A stretch of 64,000 nucleotides of DNA from Alcanivorax sp. (GCF_002726155.1 NZ_PBSH01000004.1:62001-126000); one strand, 5' to 3'. Counted from the first letter of the stretch, positions 24,215 through 34,224 are shown. The notes: generated by a model from the letters alone, not told the origin. Numbers and translations are program-made.

Positions 24215-25336
24215 ATGACATACCGTTGCGTTTTTCAATCTGAAGGCGGCTTACGCTGGCTTGGCGAACCTGATGCGATACTGACAGCCCGGTCACTGGC
24301 AGAGCTTCAGCACTTGCGGGTCCGCGTGGAGCAAGCGTTGGCGGGAGAATATCGCTTCGCCGCAGGCGTGTTGCCCTATGAAGTCGGCTCCGTATTACAA
24401 GGGCTACCTGCCGCTCCTTTCACCGCCTGGGCATACCTGTATAAGGAAGCACCTGCGACACAACCTGACGGCACACTCACTGATACCGACGATTTTTCCC
24501 TCGCCGCGCCCTTTCAGGCTGAGCAAGACAGGCAGGCATACCTGAGCAACCTTGCCCGGATTCAGTCGTACCTTCAGGCCGGTGATTGTTACCAGGTGAA
24601 CCTGGCGCAACGCTTTTCTGCTGTTTTCAGTGGTTCGCCCCTCAGCGCCTGGCTGGCATTACAACAGGCCCACCCTGCCCCGCACAGCTGCTATTTCGAC
24701 ACGGGCAACGGACACAGCGTGTTTGGTGTTTCACCGGAACGCTTTCTCTCTATTAAGGGCAGGAAAGTGGTGACTGAACCCATCAAAGGCTCACGCCCGC
24801 GCGGGCACTCACCCGATGAGGATGACCGGTTCGCGGCCGAGCTGCAGGCCAACCCCAAGGATCAGGCTGAAAATTTGATGATTGTGGACCTGCTCCGTAA
24901 TGATCTGGGCATTAGCTGTGAATCCGGCAGCATCCAGGCATCCCCGCTTTTCGAACTTCGCCGGTTCAGTAATGTGCAGCACCTGGTGAGCACGATCACC
25001 GGCACACTAAAAGCCGATGTCACCCCTTTGCAGGCCCTGTTCAGTGCTTTTCCGGGCGGCTCGATCACCGGGGCGCCCAAGAAACGGGCCATGGAGATTA
25101 TTGCCGAGCTGGAGCCCGTACCCCGCGGGGCTTATTGCGGCAGCTTCTTCTGGATGGATGACCTGGGCAATCTGGACAGCAATATACTGATTCGCACGCT
25201 ACAAACCGAGGGCGACAGGCTCTATTGTCACGGCGGAGGAGGCATTGTGTTCGACTCGATACCCGAGGCGGAGTACGAAGAGAGCCGCTTCAAGGTTGCC
25301 AAGCTGATGGGCGCCCTGGAGGACAGGTTTCTGTAG
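24215..25336 (+). CDS. pabB: Aminodeoxychorismate synthase component I PabB
   Basis: Chorismate-binding family, 373 residues. With a glutamine amidotransferase it makes 4-amino-4-deoxychorismate for folate synthesis. PIKGSRPRG carries the lysine that distinguishes PabB from anthranilate synthase TrpE (alanine there). ENLMIVDLLRNDLG, FPGGSITGAPKKRAMEII and YCGSFFWM complete the catalytic domain; the glutamate of YEESRFK is at the end. The N-terminal domain is shorter than in E. coli PabB (about 450 residues), a form common in gammaproteobacteria. Divergent from the filA-like gene; a terminator follows. Confidence 0.92.
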   Translation: MTYRCVFQSEGGLRWLGEPDAILTARSLAELQHLRVRVEQALAGEYRFAAGVLPYEVGSVLQGLPAAPFTAWAYLYKEAPATQPDGTLTDTDDFSLAAPFQAEQDRQAYLSNLARIQSYLQAGDCYQVNLAQRFSAVFSGSPLSAWLALQQAHPAPHSCYFDTGNGHSVFGVSPERFLSIKGRKVVTEPIKGSRPRGHSPDEDDRFAAELQANPKDQAENLMIVDLLRNDLGISCESGSIQASPLFELRRFSNVQHLVSTITGTLKADVTPLQALFSAFPGGSITGAPKKRAMEIIAELEPVPRGAYCGSFFWMDDLGNLDSNILIRTLQTEGDRLYCHGGGGIVFDSIPEAEYEESRFKVAKLMGALEDRFL

Positions 25337-25385
25337 CGGCCACAACAAGCAGTCAACACGCCAAACAGCCCCGCCTCACCAACGG

Positions 25386-25417
25386 AAAAGCCGCACCCAA
25401 AACTGGGGGCGGCTTTT
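25386..25417. terminator. Bidirectional terminator between pabB and thrH
   Basis: AAAAGCCGC (25386-25394) pairs with GCGGCTTTT (25409-25417). A and T runs on both flanks let it serve the two convergent genes. Confidence 0.75.
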
Positions 25418-25480
25418 CATTTTCAGGACTAACACACTCACTTCGCGTTGCTGCATGAAGCGTGTTGCGTGCAGCGTGCC

Positions 25481-26098
25481 CTAAAGCGGAATATCCCGCT
25501 CGCTGGCTTTGATGATCTCTTTCTTGAGGTCATCATAGCTGTGTACCGCCGGGAACTGCGGAAATTCGGCGATCACATTATCCGGGGCGTGGAACAGGAT
25601 GCCCTGCTCGGCTTCACCCAGCATCGTGGTGTCGTTGTAGGAATCACCGGCGGAAATCACCCGGTAGTTCAGGCTGTGGAACGCAATAACCGAGGCCCGC
25701 TTCGGGTCCTTCTGGCGCAGTTTGTAGTCGGTGATCCGGCCTTTCTCGTCCACTTCCAGGCGGTGGCAGAACAGGGTCGGCCAGCCCAGCTTCTTCATCA
25801 ACGGCTTGGCGAACTCATAGAAAGTGTCCGAAAGGATGATCAGCTGGAAGTTTTCGCGGGCCCATTCGACGAATTCCTTGGCGCCCTCCATCGGGTCCAG
25901 CGTATCGATCACTGCCTGGATGTCGGGCAGGCCGTAGCCATGCTCATCCAGAATCTTCAGGCGCATACGCATGAGTTCGTCGTAGTCCGGAATATCCCGG
26001 GTGGTGGCACGCAGTTCATCGATGCCGGTTTTTTCAGCGAAGTTGATCCAGATTTCAGGGATCAGCACCCCTTCCAGGTCCAGGCACAACAATTCCAC
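25481..26098 (-). CDS. thrH: ThrH: phosphoserine phosphatase/homoserine phosphotransferase
   Basis: HAD superfamily, 205 residues from GTG 26098 (AGGGG 8 nt upstream), the family length. The nucleophile motif is CLDLEGVLIPEIWINFAEKTG; LILSDTFYEFAKPLMKKLGW supplies motif II and VISAGDSYNDTTML the acidic motif. ThrH dephosphorylates phosphoserine and can transfer the phosphate to homoserine, linking serine and threonine synthesis. Reading in the frame extends to 26131, but family alignment and the ribosome-binding site favour 26098. Convergent to pabB. Confidence 0.92.
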   Translation of the reverse strand: MELLCLDLEGVLIPEIWINFAEKTGIDELRATTRDIPDYDELMRMRLKILDEHGYGLPDIQAVIDTLDPMEGAKEFVEWARENFQLIILSDTFYEFAKPLMKKLGWPTLFCHRLEVDEKGRITDYKLRQKDPKRASVIAFHSLNYRVISAGDSYNDTTMLGEAEQGILFHAPDNVIAEFPQFPAVHSYDDLKKEIIKASERDIPL

Positions 26099-26279
26099 GG
26101 TGTTTCCCCTTTGGGTTGATAAGGCGCGCACAATGTAGCCGCGCCCCGGGGGCTTTGCAACGGGGGAGCTAGGGCATACACATTGTGAACGGGAGGGGTT
26201 TACGGGAGGCGGTGCATATTGGGGAGCATCTAAAACGCCTCACCCACTCTGATTTCTGCGGGATGTTAGCGTCGAAATA

Positions 26280-27305
<1,026 letters not shown>

Positions 27306-27380
27306 TCATTCAACGCATAGATAACCGCGTTTACTGCTGTGCCGTCAAGTCTGTCTCAGCCTGTGAACCAGGTACAGCCT

Positions 27381-28298
27381 TTACTGTTCCCCCGCTTTCT
27401 TTTGATTGGAAATACCATGGGGCACGTGGCCTGCCGCCACATGTTCGGCCGCAGACTCACAGTGGCCCTGTTGGTCATCAAAGAACACATCCGCCCCAAA
27501 GGCACGCAAGAACTCCCCTTTGGATAACCCGCCCAGGAACAGGCTTTCATCCAGGCGAATATCCCAGTCCCGCAAGGTGCGCACCACTCGCTCATGGGCG
27601 GGGGCCCCCCGGGCCGTCACCAGGGCGGTACGGATTGGGCACTCTTCCACCGGAAAGCTGTTTTGTAACTGATGCAGTGCCGCCAGAAACGGCTTGAAGG
27701 GTCCGCCATTCATTGGCTTTCTGGCGGACTGGCGCTCATTCTCTGTAAAAGCTTCAAGCCCGGCGTTCTGAAAAATCTGTTCCGACTCATCGGAAAACAA
27801 CACCGCATCACCATCGAAGGCGATACGTAAAATGCCATCCGGGCGCTGGCATTGGCCGCCGGACAGGATCGTCGCCGCCGCATAGCCTGCTTCCAGTACC
27901 TGCTGCACATCACCTGGGTCCGTGGACAAAAACAGATGGGCTCCGAAGGCCGAGACATAGCGGTGTGGACTCTCGCCACTGGCAAACGCCGCACGGGTAA
28001 TCGGCAGCCCATAGTGGGCAATGGAATTGAACACCCGCAGCCCGGTATCGGAGCTGTTGCGCGACAAAAGTATGACTTCGACCCGCCCCTTGCCCTTCTC
28101 CAAATCATTAATGGCCAGGAGCTTTTGAACCAAGGGAAAGGCATCGCCCGGTTCCAGCAAATCATCTTCGTGCTGTACCTGGTAATCCTGAAAGGCTTCC
28201 AGGCCCTCCTCCAGATAAACCCGGTGACTGTCAGAAAGATTGAACAAGGCCCGTGAGCTGATCGCGATGACTAACTTGCCATCGAAGGTTACTGGCAT
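27381..28298 (-). CDS. 5'-nucleotidase (cytosolic type I-like family)
   Basis: 305 residues from ATG 28298 with AGGA close upstream; the longer frame to 28418 lacks such a site. Belongs to the 5'-nucleotidase family PF06189, related to eukaryotic cytosolic 5'-nucleotidase I. Typical segments are VIAISSRALFNLSDSHRVY at the start, VEVILLSRNSSDTGLRVF and LRIAFDGDAVLFSDESE with HAD-like aspartates, and FFDDQQGHCESAAEHVAAGH near the end. It should dephosphorylate nucleoside monophosphates in the cytoplasm. Single gene, convergent with nothing and divergent from the H1-like gene. Confidence 0.85.
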   Translation of the reverse strand: MPVTFDGKLVIAISSRALFNLSDSHRVYLEEGLEAFQDYQVQHEDDLLEPGDAFPLVQKLLAINDLEKGKGRVEVILLSRNSSDTGLRVFNSIAHYGLPITRAAFASGESPHRYVSAFGAHLFLSTDPGDVQQVLEAGYAAATILSGGQCQRPDGILRIAFDGDAVLFSDESEQIFQNAGLEAFTENERQSARKPMNGGPFKPFLAALHQLQNSFPVEECPIRTALVTARGAPAHERVVRTLRDWDIRLDESLFLGGLSKGEFLRAFGADVFFDDQQGHCESAAEHVAAGHVPHGISNQKKAGEQ

Positions 28299-28659
28299 AA
28301 TTCCTATCTCAACCGGTGAGTATGTAAGCCAGTATCCTGTCCTGCTGCTGAAACCGCAACGGCATGGAGGTATAGCGGATGCTTCACCTGACCTGTTGGA
28401 ACATTGCGGGACCGACAAGTGCCAGGAACACCTGGTGAAACCGGCTCCCCTCTCCTCTTTCGTTCAGAGATATTTACCCATACAGCTTTGCTTCAAGCAT
28501 CCCGCGTGGAACCTGCCGCTACCCGATAATTGATCAATGGTTGTTCAACGTTCATATGTGGCATAAAGTTGCAACGGCAAGTGCGTTGATCTGGGCCATC
28601 GCTCATCCCGAGCCGGTTGGCCATTAACGAAATAATCCGTAGGGGAAAGGGAGTCATCC
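28299..28659. other. 361-bp divergent intergenic region
   Basis: Lies between the 5'-nucleotidase (minus) and H1-like gene (plus). No coding frame is convincing. It should hold both promoters; GGGAG 7 nt before ATG 28660 is a good ribosome-binding site. No clear -35/-10 pair stands out. Confidence 0.35.
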
Positions 28660-29286
28660 ATGGCTGCTAGCAAGGTGAAAGATACCGTCGAGGAACTTCA
28701 GGCTCAGATTCGCAAGCTGGCTGAGCGCTTCGACAAGGAACGTGAGAAGCAGATCGCACAGTTGGAAAAGCAACTGGATAAAGTGCGTGACAGCCTCAAT
28801 CAGCAACTGAAGCGCCAGCGCGAATATTTCGCCAAGCTGGAAAAGCTCCAGGCCGAATACCGTGAAAAGGCCACTACCACCGTCAAGCGTCAGCTCGACC
28901 GCGCCCGCAAAACGGCAGACGACACCCGCAAGCAAGTGGATGATTCAGAAGCTCGCAAGCGTATTCTGGAAACCGAAGTCAAGGTTCTCAAAGCCACCGC
29001 CAAGCAGGCCCACAGCCTGGCCCGCGTGATTGGCCAATATGAAAAAGACCTGGAAAAGCGCGCCAAGGAAATCGAGCGCAAGGTAGCGCCCAAGAAAGCA
29101 GCGAGCAAAAAAGCCCCTGCCAAGAAAAAGGCCGCAGCCAAGAAAGCGCCCGCAAAAAAGGCGGCTACCAAGAAAGCACCGGCCAAAAAGAAAGCCACTG
29201 CCAAGAAAGCAGCGGTAAAGAAGGCCCCCGCTAAGAAGGCAGCGGCCAGGAAGGCTCCAGCCAAAAAGGCGCCCGGAGCATCCTGA
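28660..29286 (+). CDS. Histone H1-like / AlgP-like lysine- and alanine-rich protein
   Basis: 208 residues in two parts. Residues 1-140 are a long charged coiled coil ([20 protein letters not shown] onward). Residues 143-205 are tandem [18 protein letters not shown] repeats like eukaryotic histone H1 tails and Pseudomonas AlgP (AlgR3). It should bind DNA non-specifically through the tail and self-associate through the coil. Phasin-like PhaF proteins share the tail type, so a granule-associated role is an alternative. Followed by a strong terminator. Tail repeats invite replication slippage and length variation. Confidence 0.8.
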   Translation: MAASKVKDTVEELQAQIRKLAERFDKEREKQIAQLEKQLDKVRDSLNQQLKRQREYFAKLEKLQAEYREKATTTVKRQLDRARKTADDTRKQVDDSEARKRILETEVKVLKATAKQAHSLARVIGQYEKDLEKRAKEIERKVAPKKAASKKAPAKKKAAAKKAPAKKAATKKAPAKKKATAKKAAVKKAPAKKAAARKAPAKKAPGAS

Positions 29287-29295
29287 TTTTGGCAC

Positions 29296-29330
29296 CATAA
29301 AAAAACCGCCTACATGGCGGTTTTTTTATG
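29296..29330. terminator. Strong bidirectional terminator after the H1-like gene
   Basis: Perfect 15-bp stem: CATAAAAAAACCGCC (29296-29310), loop TACAT, GGCGGTTTTTTTATG (29316-29330). It serves the H1-like gene and the convergent PilZ-like gene. Confidence 0.92.
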
Positions 29331-29368
29331 GCTATTCGCTGGAAAAGAAGCATTCACTCCATTGATTG

Positions 29369-29764
29369 CTACCGGGAGCCAGCCGTACCGAGCAATGGCT
29401 CCATACCCGCCAGATAACGGATTTGATGCTGATCCGTATCACCGACCAGTTCACGCAAATTCGAATAGGTGCGCAACCCGATACGGTAAGCCTGCCCCGC
29501 TCGCTGGCAACTCACCACTTCAGCGGAAACACGCCGCAGGATCATGCCTGGAGAATAAAGATCAAGCTGCAAAACCCTGCCATTGCTGAACTTGATTGGG
29601 GAAGTGAGGCCGATACCGTAGCGGTTATAGTCCAACGCCTTGGCCCGGGTCATGAAACGCCACCCTCCGAACAGCCGATGGCGATAAATGTCGATACGCA
29701 TTTGCGTGTTGATTCGTGCCAGCTTGCGGCGGTTTGCGCCGCGCGTTTCCCTGCTATCCATCAT
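29369..29764 (-). CDS. PilZ-like domain protein
   Basis: 131 residues. NRRKLARI near the start gives an R-x4-R c-di-GMP-binding-like motif, and ALDYNRYGIGL about 30 residues later resembles the second PilZ motif (D/N-x-S-x-x-G) with a substitution at the serine position. The protein could bind cyclic di-GMP, but the degenerate second motif makes binding uncertain. Its start overlaps the upstream hypothetical gene by 11 bp, so the two are probably coupled. ATG 29764 or 29761. Confidence 0.6.
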   Translation of the reverse strand: MMDSRETRGANRRKLARINTQMRIDIYRHRLFGGWRFMTRAKALDYNRYGIGLTSPIKFSNGRVLQLDLYSPGMILRRVSAEVVSCQRAGQAYRIGLRTYSNLRELVGDTDQHQIRYLAGMEPLLGTAGSR

Positions 29765-30431
29765 CGAACCGTATAAGCATGTTGTCGAAGTAATTGACCA
29801 CCGCCTTCCTGGCGTTGGTATCCATCGCTGTCAGCCCCTTGTATGTCGCCGAGGCCGCAGCTTTACATATTGTAACACGAGCAGCAGACACAAGGGCACG
29901 ATTTACCCGACCCAGTCGTAAACAAGAAACCGAGTTATCCATAAAATGCACCACGGCACCGTCATTAATGCTTTGCATCACACTCAATAATGGCTCTATC
30001 TGCCCCTCACCTTGCTGATACTCAAGAAACACCATGGACGCCTTTTCCGCCACCGCCGGTTCCAGTGGATATGCCGCGTAAACCCTACCGTTGAGGGTTT
30101 TTCTCAGCCTCTGGAAATAACCGGCCAGCGCTTGCTGCTCCGCCACCGTGGTATTACGAATCAGGCGCCCGACCAGACTATCAGCAGCCCGGTTAATAAC
30201 CTTCATTGCCCCCAGAATCAGACGCGCAGCCGCTCCCTGAGCATTCGCGGCTTCGATGGGGCCCTTGAAGTAAACGGTTAACACAACATCAACAAACCGA
30301 GAGACCAACACCTCCAGCTCCACCACATGGGAGACTGCCGGCTCGCTCTCACATTTCACCAGATATGCATCAATGGCATCGCGCAGAGGAGCCGGGGCGG
30401 GAAAGGCGACGTGCAGGGTATTTTCATCCAT
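29754..30431 (-). CDS. Conserved-looking hypothetical protein coupled to a PilZ-like gene
   Basis: 225 residues, no signal peptide or membrane segment, predicted mostly alpha-helical (LVSRFVDVVLTVYFKGPIEA, QQALAGYFQRLRKTLNG). I recognise no family. The C-terminal part has VTICKAAASATYKGLTAM and ends FDNMLIRFDDG. It overlaps the PilZ-like gene downstream by 11 bp, which hints at a shared signalling role. No strong ribosome-binding site precedes ATG 30431; an 11-bp inverted repeat lies 25 bp upstream. Confidence 0.6.
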   Translation of the reverse strand: MDENTLHVAFPAPAPLRDAIDAYLVKCESEPAVSHVVELEVLVSRFVDVVLTVYFKGPIEAANAQGAAARLILGAMKVINRAADSLVGRLIRNTTVAEQQALAGYFQRLRKTLNGRVYAAYPLEPAVAEKASMVFLEYQQGEGQIEPLLSVMQSINDGAVVHFMDNSVSCLRLGRVNRALVSAARVTICKAAASATYKGLTAMDTNARKAVVNYFDNMLIRFDDG

Positions 30432-30455
30432 ACTTGAGAGACCGTATTAATAAAG

Positions 30456-30499
30456 GAGCCTCTGAATAACTCCTTGCGTACTCAGTCTTTCAGAGGCTC
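30456..30499. repeat. 11-bp perfect inverted repeat upstream of the hypothetical gene
   Basis: GAGCCTCTGAA (30456-30466) and TTCAGAGGCTC (30489-30499) flank a 22-nt loop. It may be a leader hairpin, an operator or a scar of a small mobile element; no target duplication is seen. Confidence 0.45.
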
Positions 30500-30564
30500 A
30501 TACAAACATCGGGGCAGATGAACAGGCCTTTGTATCTGGCCATCCTGAAACACAACTGTCAGCA

Positions 30565-31434
30565 ATGACGTGCACAGTTATGTCATGTGGCCCATCTTGG
30601 CTTGCCAGGAAGACACCGGAAAGCACATGGCGGTTTCACCGCCCCCAACAGAGCAGGAACACAGGGAAAGTGGCGAATCATACTGGAATATTCACGCCGG
30701 GACGGCTGCTCTACTGCCTGGCTTTCATGGCGTACCAGCCATTGGCTGCCCAGCAGCCCTTTCCCCTCGAATTGCGCCCCGCAGAGGGCACCTACCGGGT
30801 AGTGGTAAATGGCATTCCTGTGGGCCTTAACGCCACCATTCGCCTGGAAAAAGCCGAACCCGGCTACCGGCTGCATTTCACCGCCCAGAACCGGCTGTTC
30901 AGCCACGAAGAAAGCGCCCATTTCGACTGGCATAACTGCGAAGCCACCCCCTACCACTATGAACATGCCAGTGCCGGCTTCGGTATGCAGCGAGGCGGTG
31001 AAATCCGTTTCGACTGGGAAACAGGCCAAGCCCTGGGCAGTAAAGCCACCTACGCACTGGCAACGGACACTCTGGATGCGCTCAGTGTCGCCATGGTGGC
31101 ACGCTGCCACATGGCCAACGGCGATGCTGCCTTCAGTTATGCCGTCGCCGAGCCGGATGGGATGACCGACTACCACTATGCATCATTGGGCACGGATTCA
31201 CTGGAAACGCCAGCGGGCACCTGGCAGGCAACAGGTCTGGAGCGGGATTACGCAGAGCGGGGCCGCCATTCCGAATTCTGGGCCGCCCGGGAACTGGATT
31301 ATTTCATGGTACGAATGGATCACCGGGAAAACCCTTTCATCCGCGGCCGTATCGAACTGACCGATTTTCGCTACCTGGATGAGCCTGACAGCAACACCGA
31401 ACGCCAGGACGGCAACACCGTTACCAGCCGCTGA
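30565..31434 (+). CDS. DUF3108 family exported protein
   Basis: 289 residues as the longest frame; the true start is uncertain. The DUF3108 domain runs from about residue 70 (LRPAEGTYRVVVNGIPVG) to the end, a beta-rich fold typical of periplasmic or outer-membrane-associated proteins of unknown function. A hydrophobic stretch GRLLYCLAFMAYQPLAAQ ahead of it is a plausible signal peptide, so the start may be an internal codon such as GTG 30670 or ATG 30727, and the first ~35 residues may not be translated. The last 64 bp overlap the convergent DUF2489 gene. Confidence 0.7.
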   Translation: MTCTVMSCGPSWLARKTPESTWRFHRPQQSRNTGKVANHTGIFTPGRLLYCLAFMAYQPLAAQQPFPLELRPAEGTYRVVVNGIPVGLNATIRLEKAEPGYRLHFTAQNRLFSHEESAHFDWHNCEATPYHYEHASAGFGMQRGGEIRFDWETGQALGSKATYALATDTLDALSVAMVARCHMANGDAAFSYAVAEPDGMTDYHYASLGTDSLETPAGTWQATGLERDYAERGRHSEFWAARELDYFMVRMDHRENPFIRGRIELTDFRYLDEPDSNTERQDGNTVTSR

Positions 31435-31862
31435 ACGGCCTCGCCAACAACCGCAGCCTGCTCCTCTTCCAGCTGCCAACGGTAATTGTCCTGATTATAA
31501 CGGGCCCGAGCGGTCAGCCCCTGGCGAACCTCTCCCCGATCAAACTGCTGGCAGGTCTCTGCAAACTGATGGACTGCCGCCACATCCACTTTCGGGGAAA
31601 TATCCGCCGGCAGGCTGTCCAGCAAGGCACTGATGCGAATGGCCGCCTCACTCAGCTCGACCTGCTTCTGATCAATCGCGCGGCAGAGCACCTCAAGGCT
31701 ATCGAGTATCTGCGTATATTGCGCTGCATTGCGATCCTGCTCCGCCAGCATGAGGGCCTTGCGATGACGAACCATCCAGCCCTTCCAGATCAGCAAACCA
31801 AGCACGGAGCCAATCAACAGTCCGATCACGATTGCCAGTACTATCTGCCCGGCCATGGTCAT
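31371..31862 (-). CDS. DUF2489 membrane-anchored protein
   Basis: 163 residues. One N-terminal transmembrane helix (IVLAIVIGLLIGSVLGLLIW), then a cytoplasmic helical domain with conserved-looking CRAIDQKQVELSEAAIRIS and YNQDNYRWQLEEEQA, typical of DUF2489. Function unknown. ATG 31862 has AGGAG 8 nt upstream. It overlaps the end of the DUF3108 gene on the other strand by 64 bp. Confidence 0.75.
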   Translation of the reverse strand: MTMAGQIVLAIVIGLLIGSVLGLLIWKGWMVRHRKALMLAEQDRNAAQYTQILDSLEVLCRAIDQKQVELSEAAIRISALLDSLPADISPKVDVAAVHQFAETCQQFDRGEVRQGLTARARYNQDNYRWQLEEEQAAVVGEAVQRLVTVLPSWRSVLLSGSSR

Positions 31863-32092
31863 ATCGGGTTCTCCTGGAAGACACTATCGGGCCGCTCGGG
31901 ACCGCGCGCCTCCATCAATAATTTACGTTGCCATCAGGCCGGCGGTCACCTTTCTGATGCACAGTATGGAAATGACAAAATATACTTCATGAACAACGCA
32001 TCTGCGCAGCGTCATCATGATTGAAAATTGCCGGTCATCACGCCATTGTACGTTCCACTGAGCGAACGTTCACACTATTCTCCGGAGGCCGA

Positions 32093-32557
32093 TTGAACGC
32101 TGACCTGCCCGGGTGGCTCGCGCCACTGGCCCAACAACTGGAACCCTGGCTGCCGGCCCTGACCATCACCGGGGTGATCATGGCCGCGGCCTCACTGGTG
32201 GCCTTGCCCTGGTTCCTCGTGCGAATACCGGAAAACTATTTTACCCAGGCCTATTCGCCGCACCAAAACCGGGGAGTGGTTGCCTGGCTGGTGTGGCTGT
32301 TGCGCAACCTGTTGGCGATTTTATTACTGGTCGCCGGCATCCTCATGCTGATCCTTCCCGGGCAGGGCCTGCTAACCATTTTGATCGCCATCATGACAAG
32401 CACTTTTCCGGGGAAATACCGTTTGGAACGCGCTATTATGCGCCGCCCCGGGGTCTTCCGGGCCGCAAACTGGATCAGGGCCCGGTACCATCGCCGCCCG
32501 CTGGAACACCCGGACGCATTCAAGGAGTCCTCCCATGGCCATTACCCCAACGGTTAA
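32093..32557 (+). CDS. Small membrane protein (PGPGW-type transmembrane family)
   Basis: About 154 residues if it starts at TTG 32093, which has GGAGG 4 nt upstream; the frame stays open to TTG 32021. Two hydrophobic segments are clear (ITGVIMAAASLVALPWFLV and NLLAILLLVAGILMLILPG) followed by GQGLLTILIAIMTSTFPGKY and an arginine-rich tail. LPGQG-L-T-I matches the PGPGW-like transmembrane family. Inner membrane, function unknown. It overlaps mtnA by 23 bp and is probably cotranscribed with the mtn genes. Confidence 0.68.
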   Translation: MNADLPGWLAPLAQQLEPWLPALTITGVIMAAASLVALPWFLVRIPENYFTQAYSPHQNRGVVAWLVWLLRNLLAILLLVAGILMLILPGQGLLTILIAIMTSTFPGKYRLERAIMRRPGVFRAANWIRARYHRRPLEHPDAFKESSHGHYPNG

Positions 32558-33596
32558 TAGCGCCGCCATTCGCTGGCACGGCGATCGCCTGCAGTTACTG
32601 GATCAACGCCACCTGCCAACGGAAACCCTGTGGCTGGATATTCTCGACAGCCAGCAAGCGGCAGACGCCATTCGCGATATGGTTGTGCGAGGTGCTCCGG
32701 CCATCGGCATCACCGCCGCCTACGGGCTCGCGCTGGAAGCCCAACGGTTGGGCGAGAGCGCTACCTTGGCCTCGCTACAGAATGCCATTGCCTGCCTGGC
32801 AGCCAGCCGCCCAACAGCCGTCAACCTGTTCTGGGCACTGGAACGATTGCAACGTGTGGCCGGCGACCTTCAGGGCAACGCCTTGTGCCAGGCGTTAACG
32901 GACGACGCGGAGAGCATTCACCGCGAAGACCTGGCCGCCAACCAGGCCATGGGCGAATTTGGGGCCGACCTGCTCCCTGATGGCGCCACCGTTTACACCC
33001 ACTGCAACACCGGCGCCCTGGCCACCGGCGGGCATGGCACCGCCTTGGGCATCATTCGTAGCGCCTGGGCCCGTCAGCAGCTCTCCGGCGTCTATGCCGG
33101 CGAAACCCGGCCCTGGTTGCAAGGCAGCCGCCTGACCAGCTGGGAACTGCTCAATGACGGCATTCCCGTGACGCTGGTTGCCGATAGCTGCGCTGGCCAA
33201 CTTATGCAACAAGGAAAAGTGCAGGCGGTTATCGTCGGTGCCGACCGCATCACCGCCAACGGTGATACCGCCAACAAGATCGGCACCTATAACCTGGCCG
33301 TACTGGCGCAGCACCACCAGATTCCTTTCATTGTTGCTGCCCCCGTTTCCACACTGGACTCTGCCCTGCCCGATGGCAGTCACATCGTGATTGAACAGCG
33401 TGATGGCAGCGAAGTGCGTGCCATTCAAGGCAAGCCGGTGGCCCCGGATAACTGCCCGGTGTACAACCCCGCTTTCGATGTCACCCCGGCGGCGCTGATC
33501 ACCGCCATCGTCACCGAACAGGGCGTCATCCATCACCCGAATACTGAAAAGCTCAAGGCCCACCTGAGCCAGGTCAAGGATCGCCGCCATGACTGA
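32535..33596 (+). CDS. mtnA: Methylthioribose-1-phosphate isomerase MtnA
   Basis: eIF2B-alpha/MtnA family, 353 residues. It isomerises 5-methylthioribose-1-phosphate to the ribulose form in methionine salvage. The N-terminal substrate loop VVRGAPAIGITAAYG, the catalytic cysteine in THCNTGALATGGHGT (about residue 160) and the aspartate in VGADRITANGDTANKIGT are all present. First gene of mtnA-mtnB-mtnD-mtnC. No SAM riboswitch was recognised upstream; the start lies within the preceding gene. Confidence 0.95.
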   Translation: MAITPTVNSAAIRWHGDRLQLLDQRHLPTETLWLDILDSQQAADAIRDMVVRGAPAIGITAAYGLALEAQRLGESATLASLQNAIACLAASRPTAVNLFWALERLQRVAGDLQGNALCQALTDDAESIHREDLAANQAMGEFGADLLPDGATVYTHCNTGALATGGHGTALGIIRSAWARQQLSGVYAGETRPWLQGSRLTSWELLNDGIPVTLVADSCAGQLMQQGKVQAVIVGADRITANGDTANKIGTYNLAVLAQHHQIPFIVAAPVSTLDSALPDGSHIVIEQRDGSEVRAIQGKPVAPDNCPVYNPAFDVTPAALITAIVTEQGVIHHPNTEKLKAHLSQVKDRRHD

Positions 33597-34224
33597 TCGC
33601 CCCTACTCCACCAGCGCATTCCGTGACGCCGCCCGCGCCCTGGCCGCCACCGGGCAACGCATTTATGCCAATGGCTGGTCCCCGGCCACCAGCAGTAATT
33701 ACTCCCAGCGCCTGAATCCAGACTTTGCCGCCGTAACGCAATCCGGCAAGGACAAGGGCCTGCTCCGCGAAACCGACATCATGGCCGTAAACATGAATGG
33801 CCAACCGGCTTCCGTCGGCAAACCCTCGGCCGAAACCCTGCTGCATACCCAGCTTTACCGCTTTGATGCCGATATTCAGGCAGTGCTGCATACGCACAGT
33901 CATGCCTCCACCGTGCTGACCATGCACTGGCCCGCCAACAGCATTACGCTGGAAGGCTATGAGCTGCTCAAAGCCCTGGAAGGAATCACCACCCATGACA
34001 GCCGGCTGACCATTCCCGTCTTTGAGAACACCCAGGATATCGCCGCCCTTGCCGCCCAGGTGGACAAGGAAATGCGCGCCGGTCATATCAGCCATGCCTA
34101 TCTGATCCGTGGTCATGGCCTGTACACCTGGGCGCAGGACCTGCCGGCCTGCTACCGTCAACTGGAAGCACTGGAAACCCTGCTGGCCATTGAGCTGGAG
34201 TGCCGTCGCCTGCGAGGTTGCTGA
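33589..34224 (+). CDS. mtnB: Methylthioribulose-1-phosphate dehydratase MtnB
   Basis: Class II aldolase family, 211 residues. It dehydrates methylthioribulose-1-phosphate. Zinc-site histidines appear in LHTHSHASTVL and in LIRGHGLYTW; the N-terminal GWSPATSSNYSQRL is family-typical. It overlaps the end of mtnA by 8 bp, so translation is coupled. Confidence 0.95.
   Translation: MTDRPYSTSAFRDAARALAATGQRIYANGWSPATSSNYSQRLNPDFAAVTQSGKDKGLLRETDIMAVNMNGQPASVGKPSAETLLHTQLYRFDADIQAVLHTHSHASTVLTMHWPANSITLEGYELLKALEGITTHDSRLTIPVFENTQDIAALAAQVDKEMRAGHISHAYLIRGHGLYTWAQDLPACYRQLEALETLLAIELECRRLRGC

Noticed and set aside
28740..29270. Antisense alanine/phenylalanine-rich frame opposite the H1-like tail
   Set aside because: It is the complement of lysine/alanine codon repeats and has no start signal; it only mimics membrane segments.
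30456..30499. Remnant of an insertion sequence
   Set aside because: The inverted repeat resembles an IS terminus but only 44 bp are present with no target duplication or transposase; listed as a plain inverted repeat.
32000..32535. SAM riboswitch upstream of the mtn genes
   Set aside because: mtnA starts inside an upstream coding gene and I find no SAM-riboswitch-like stems.
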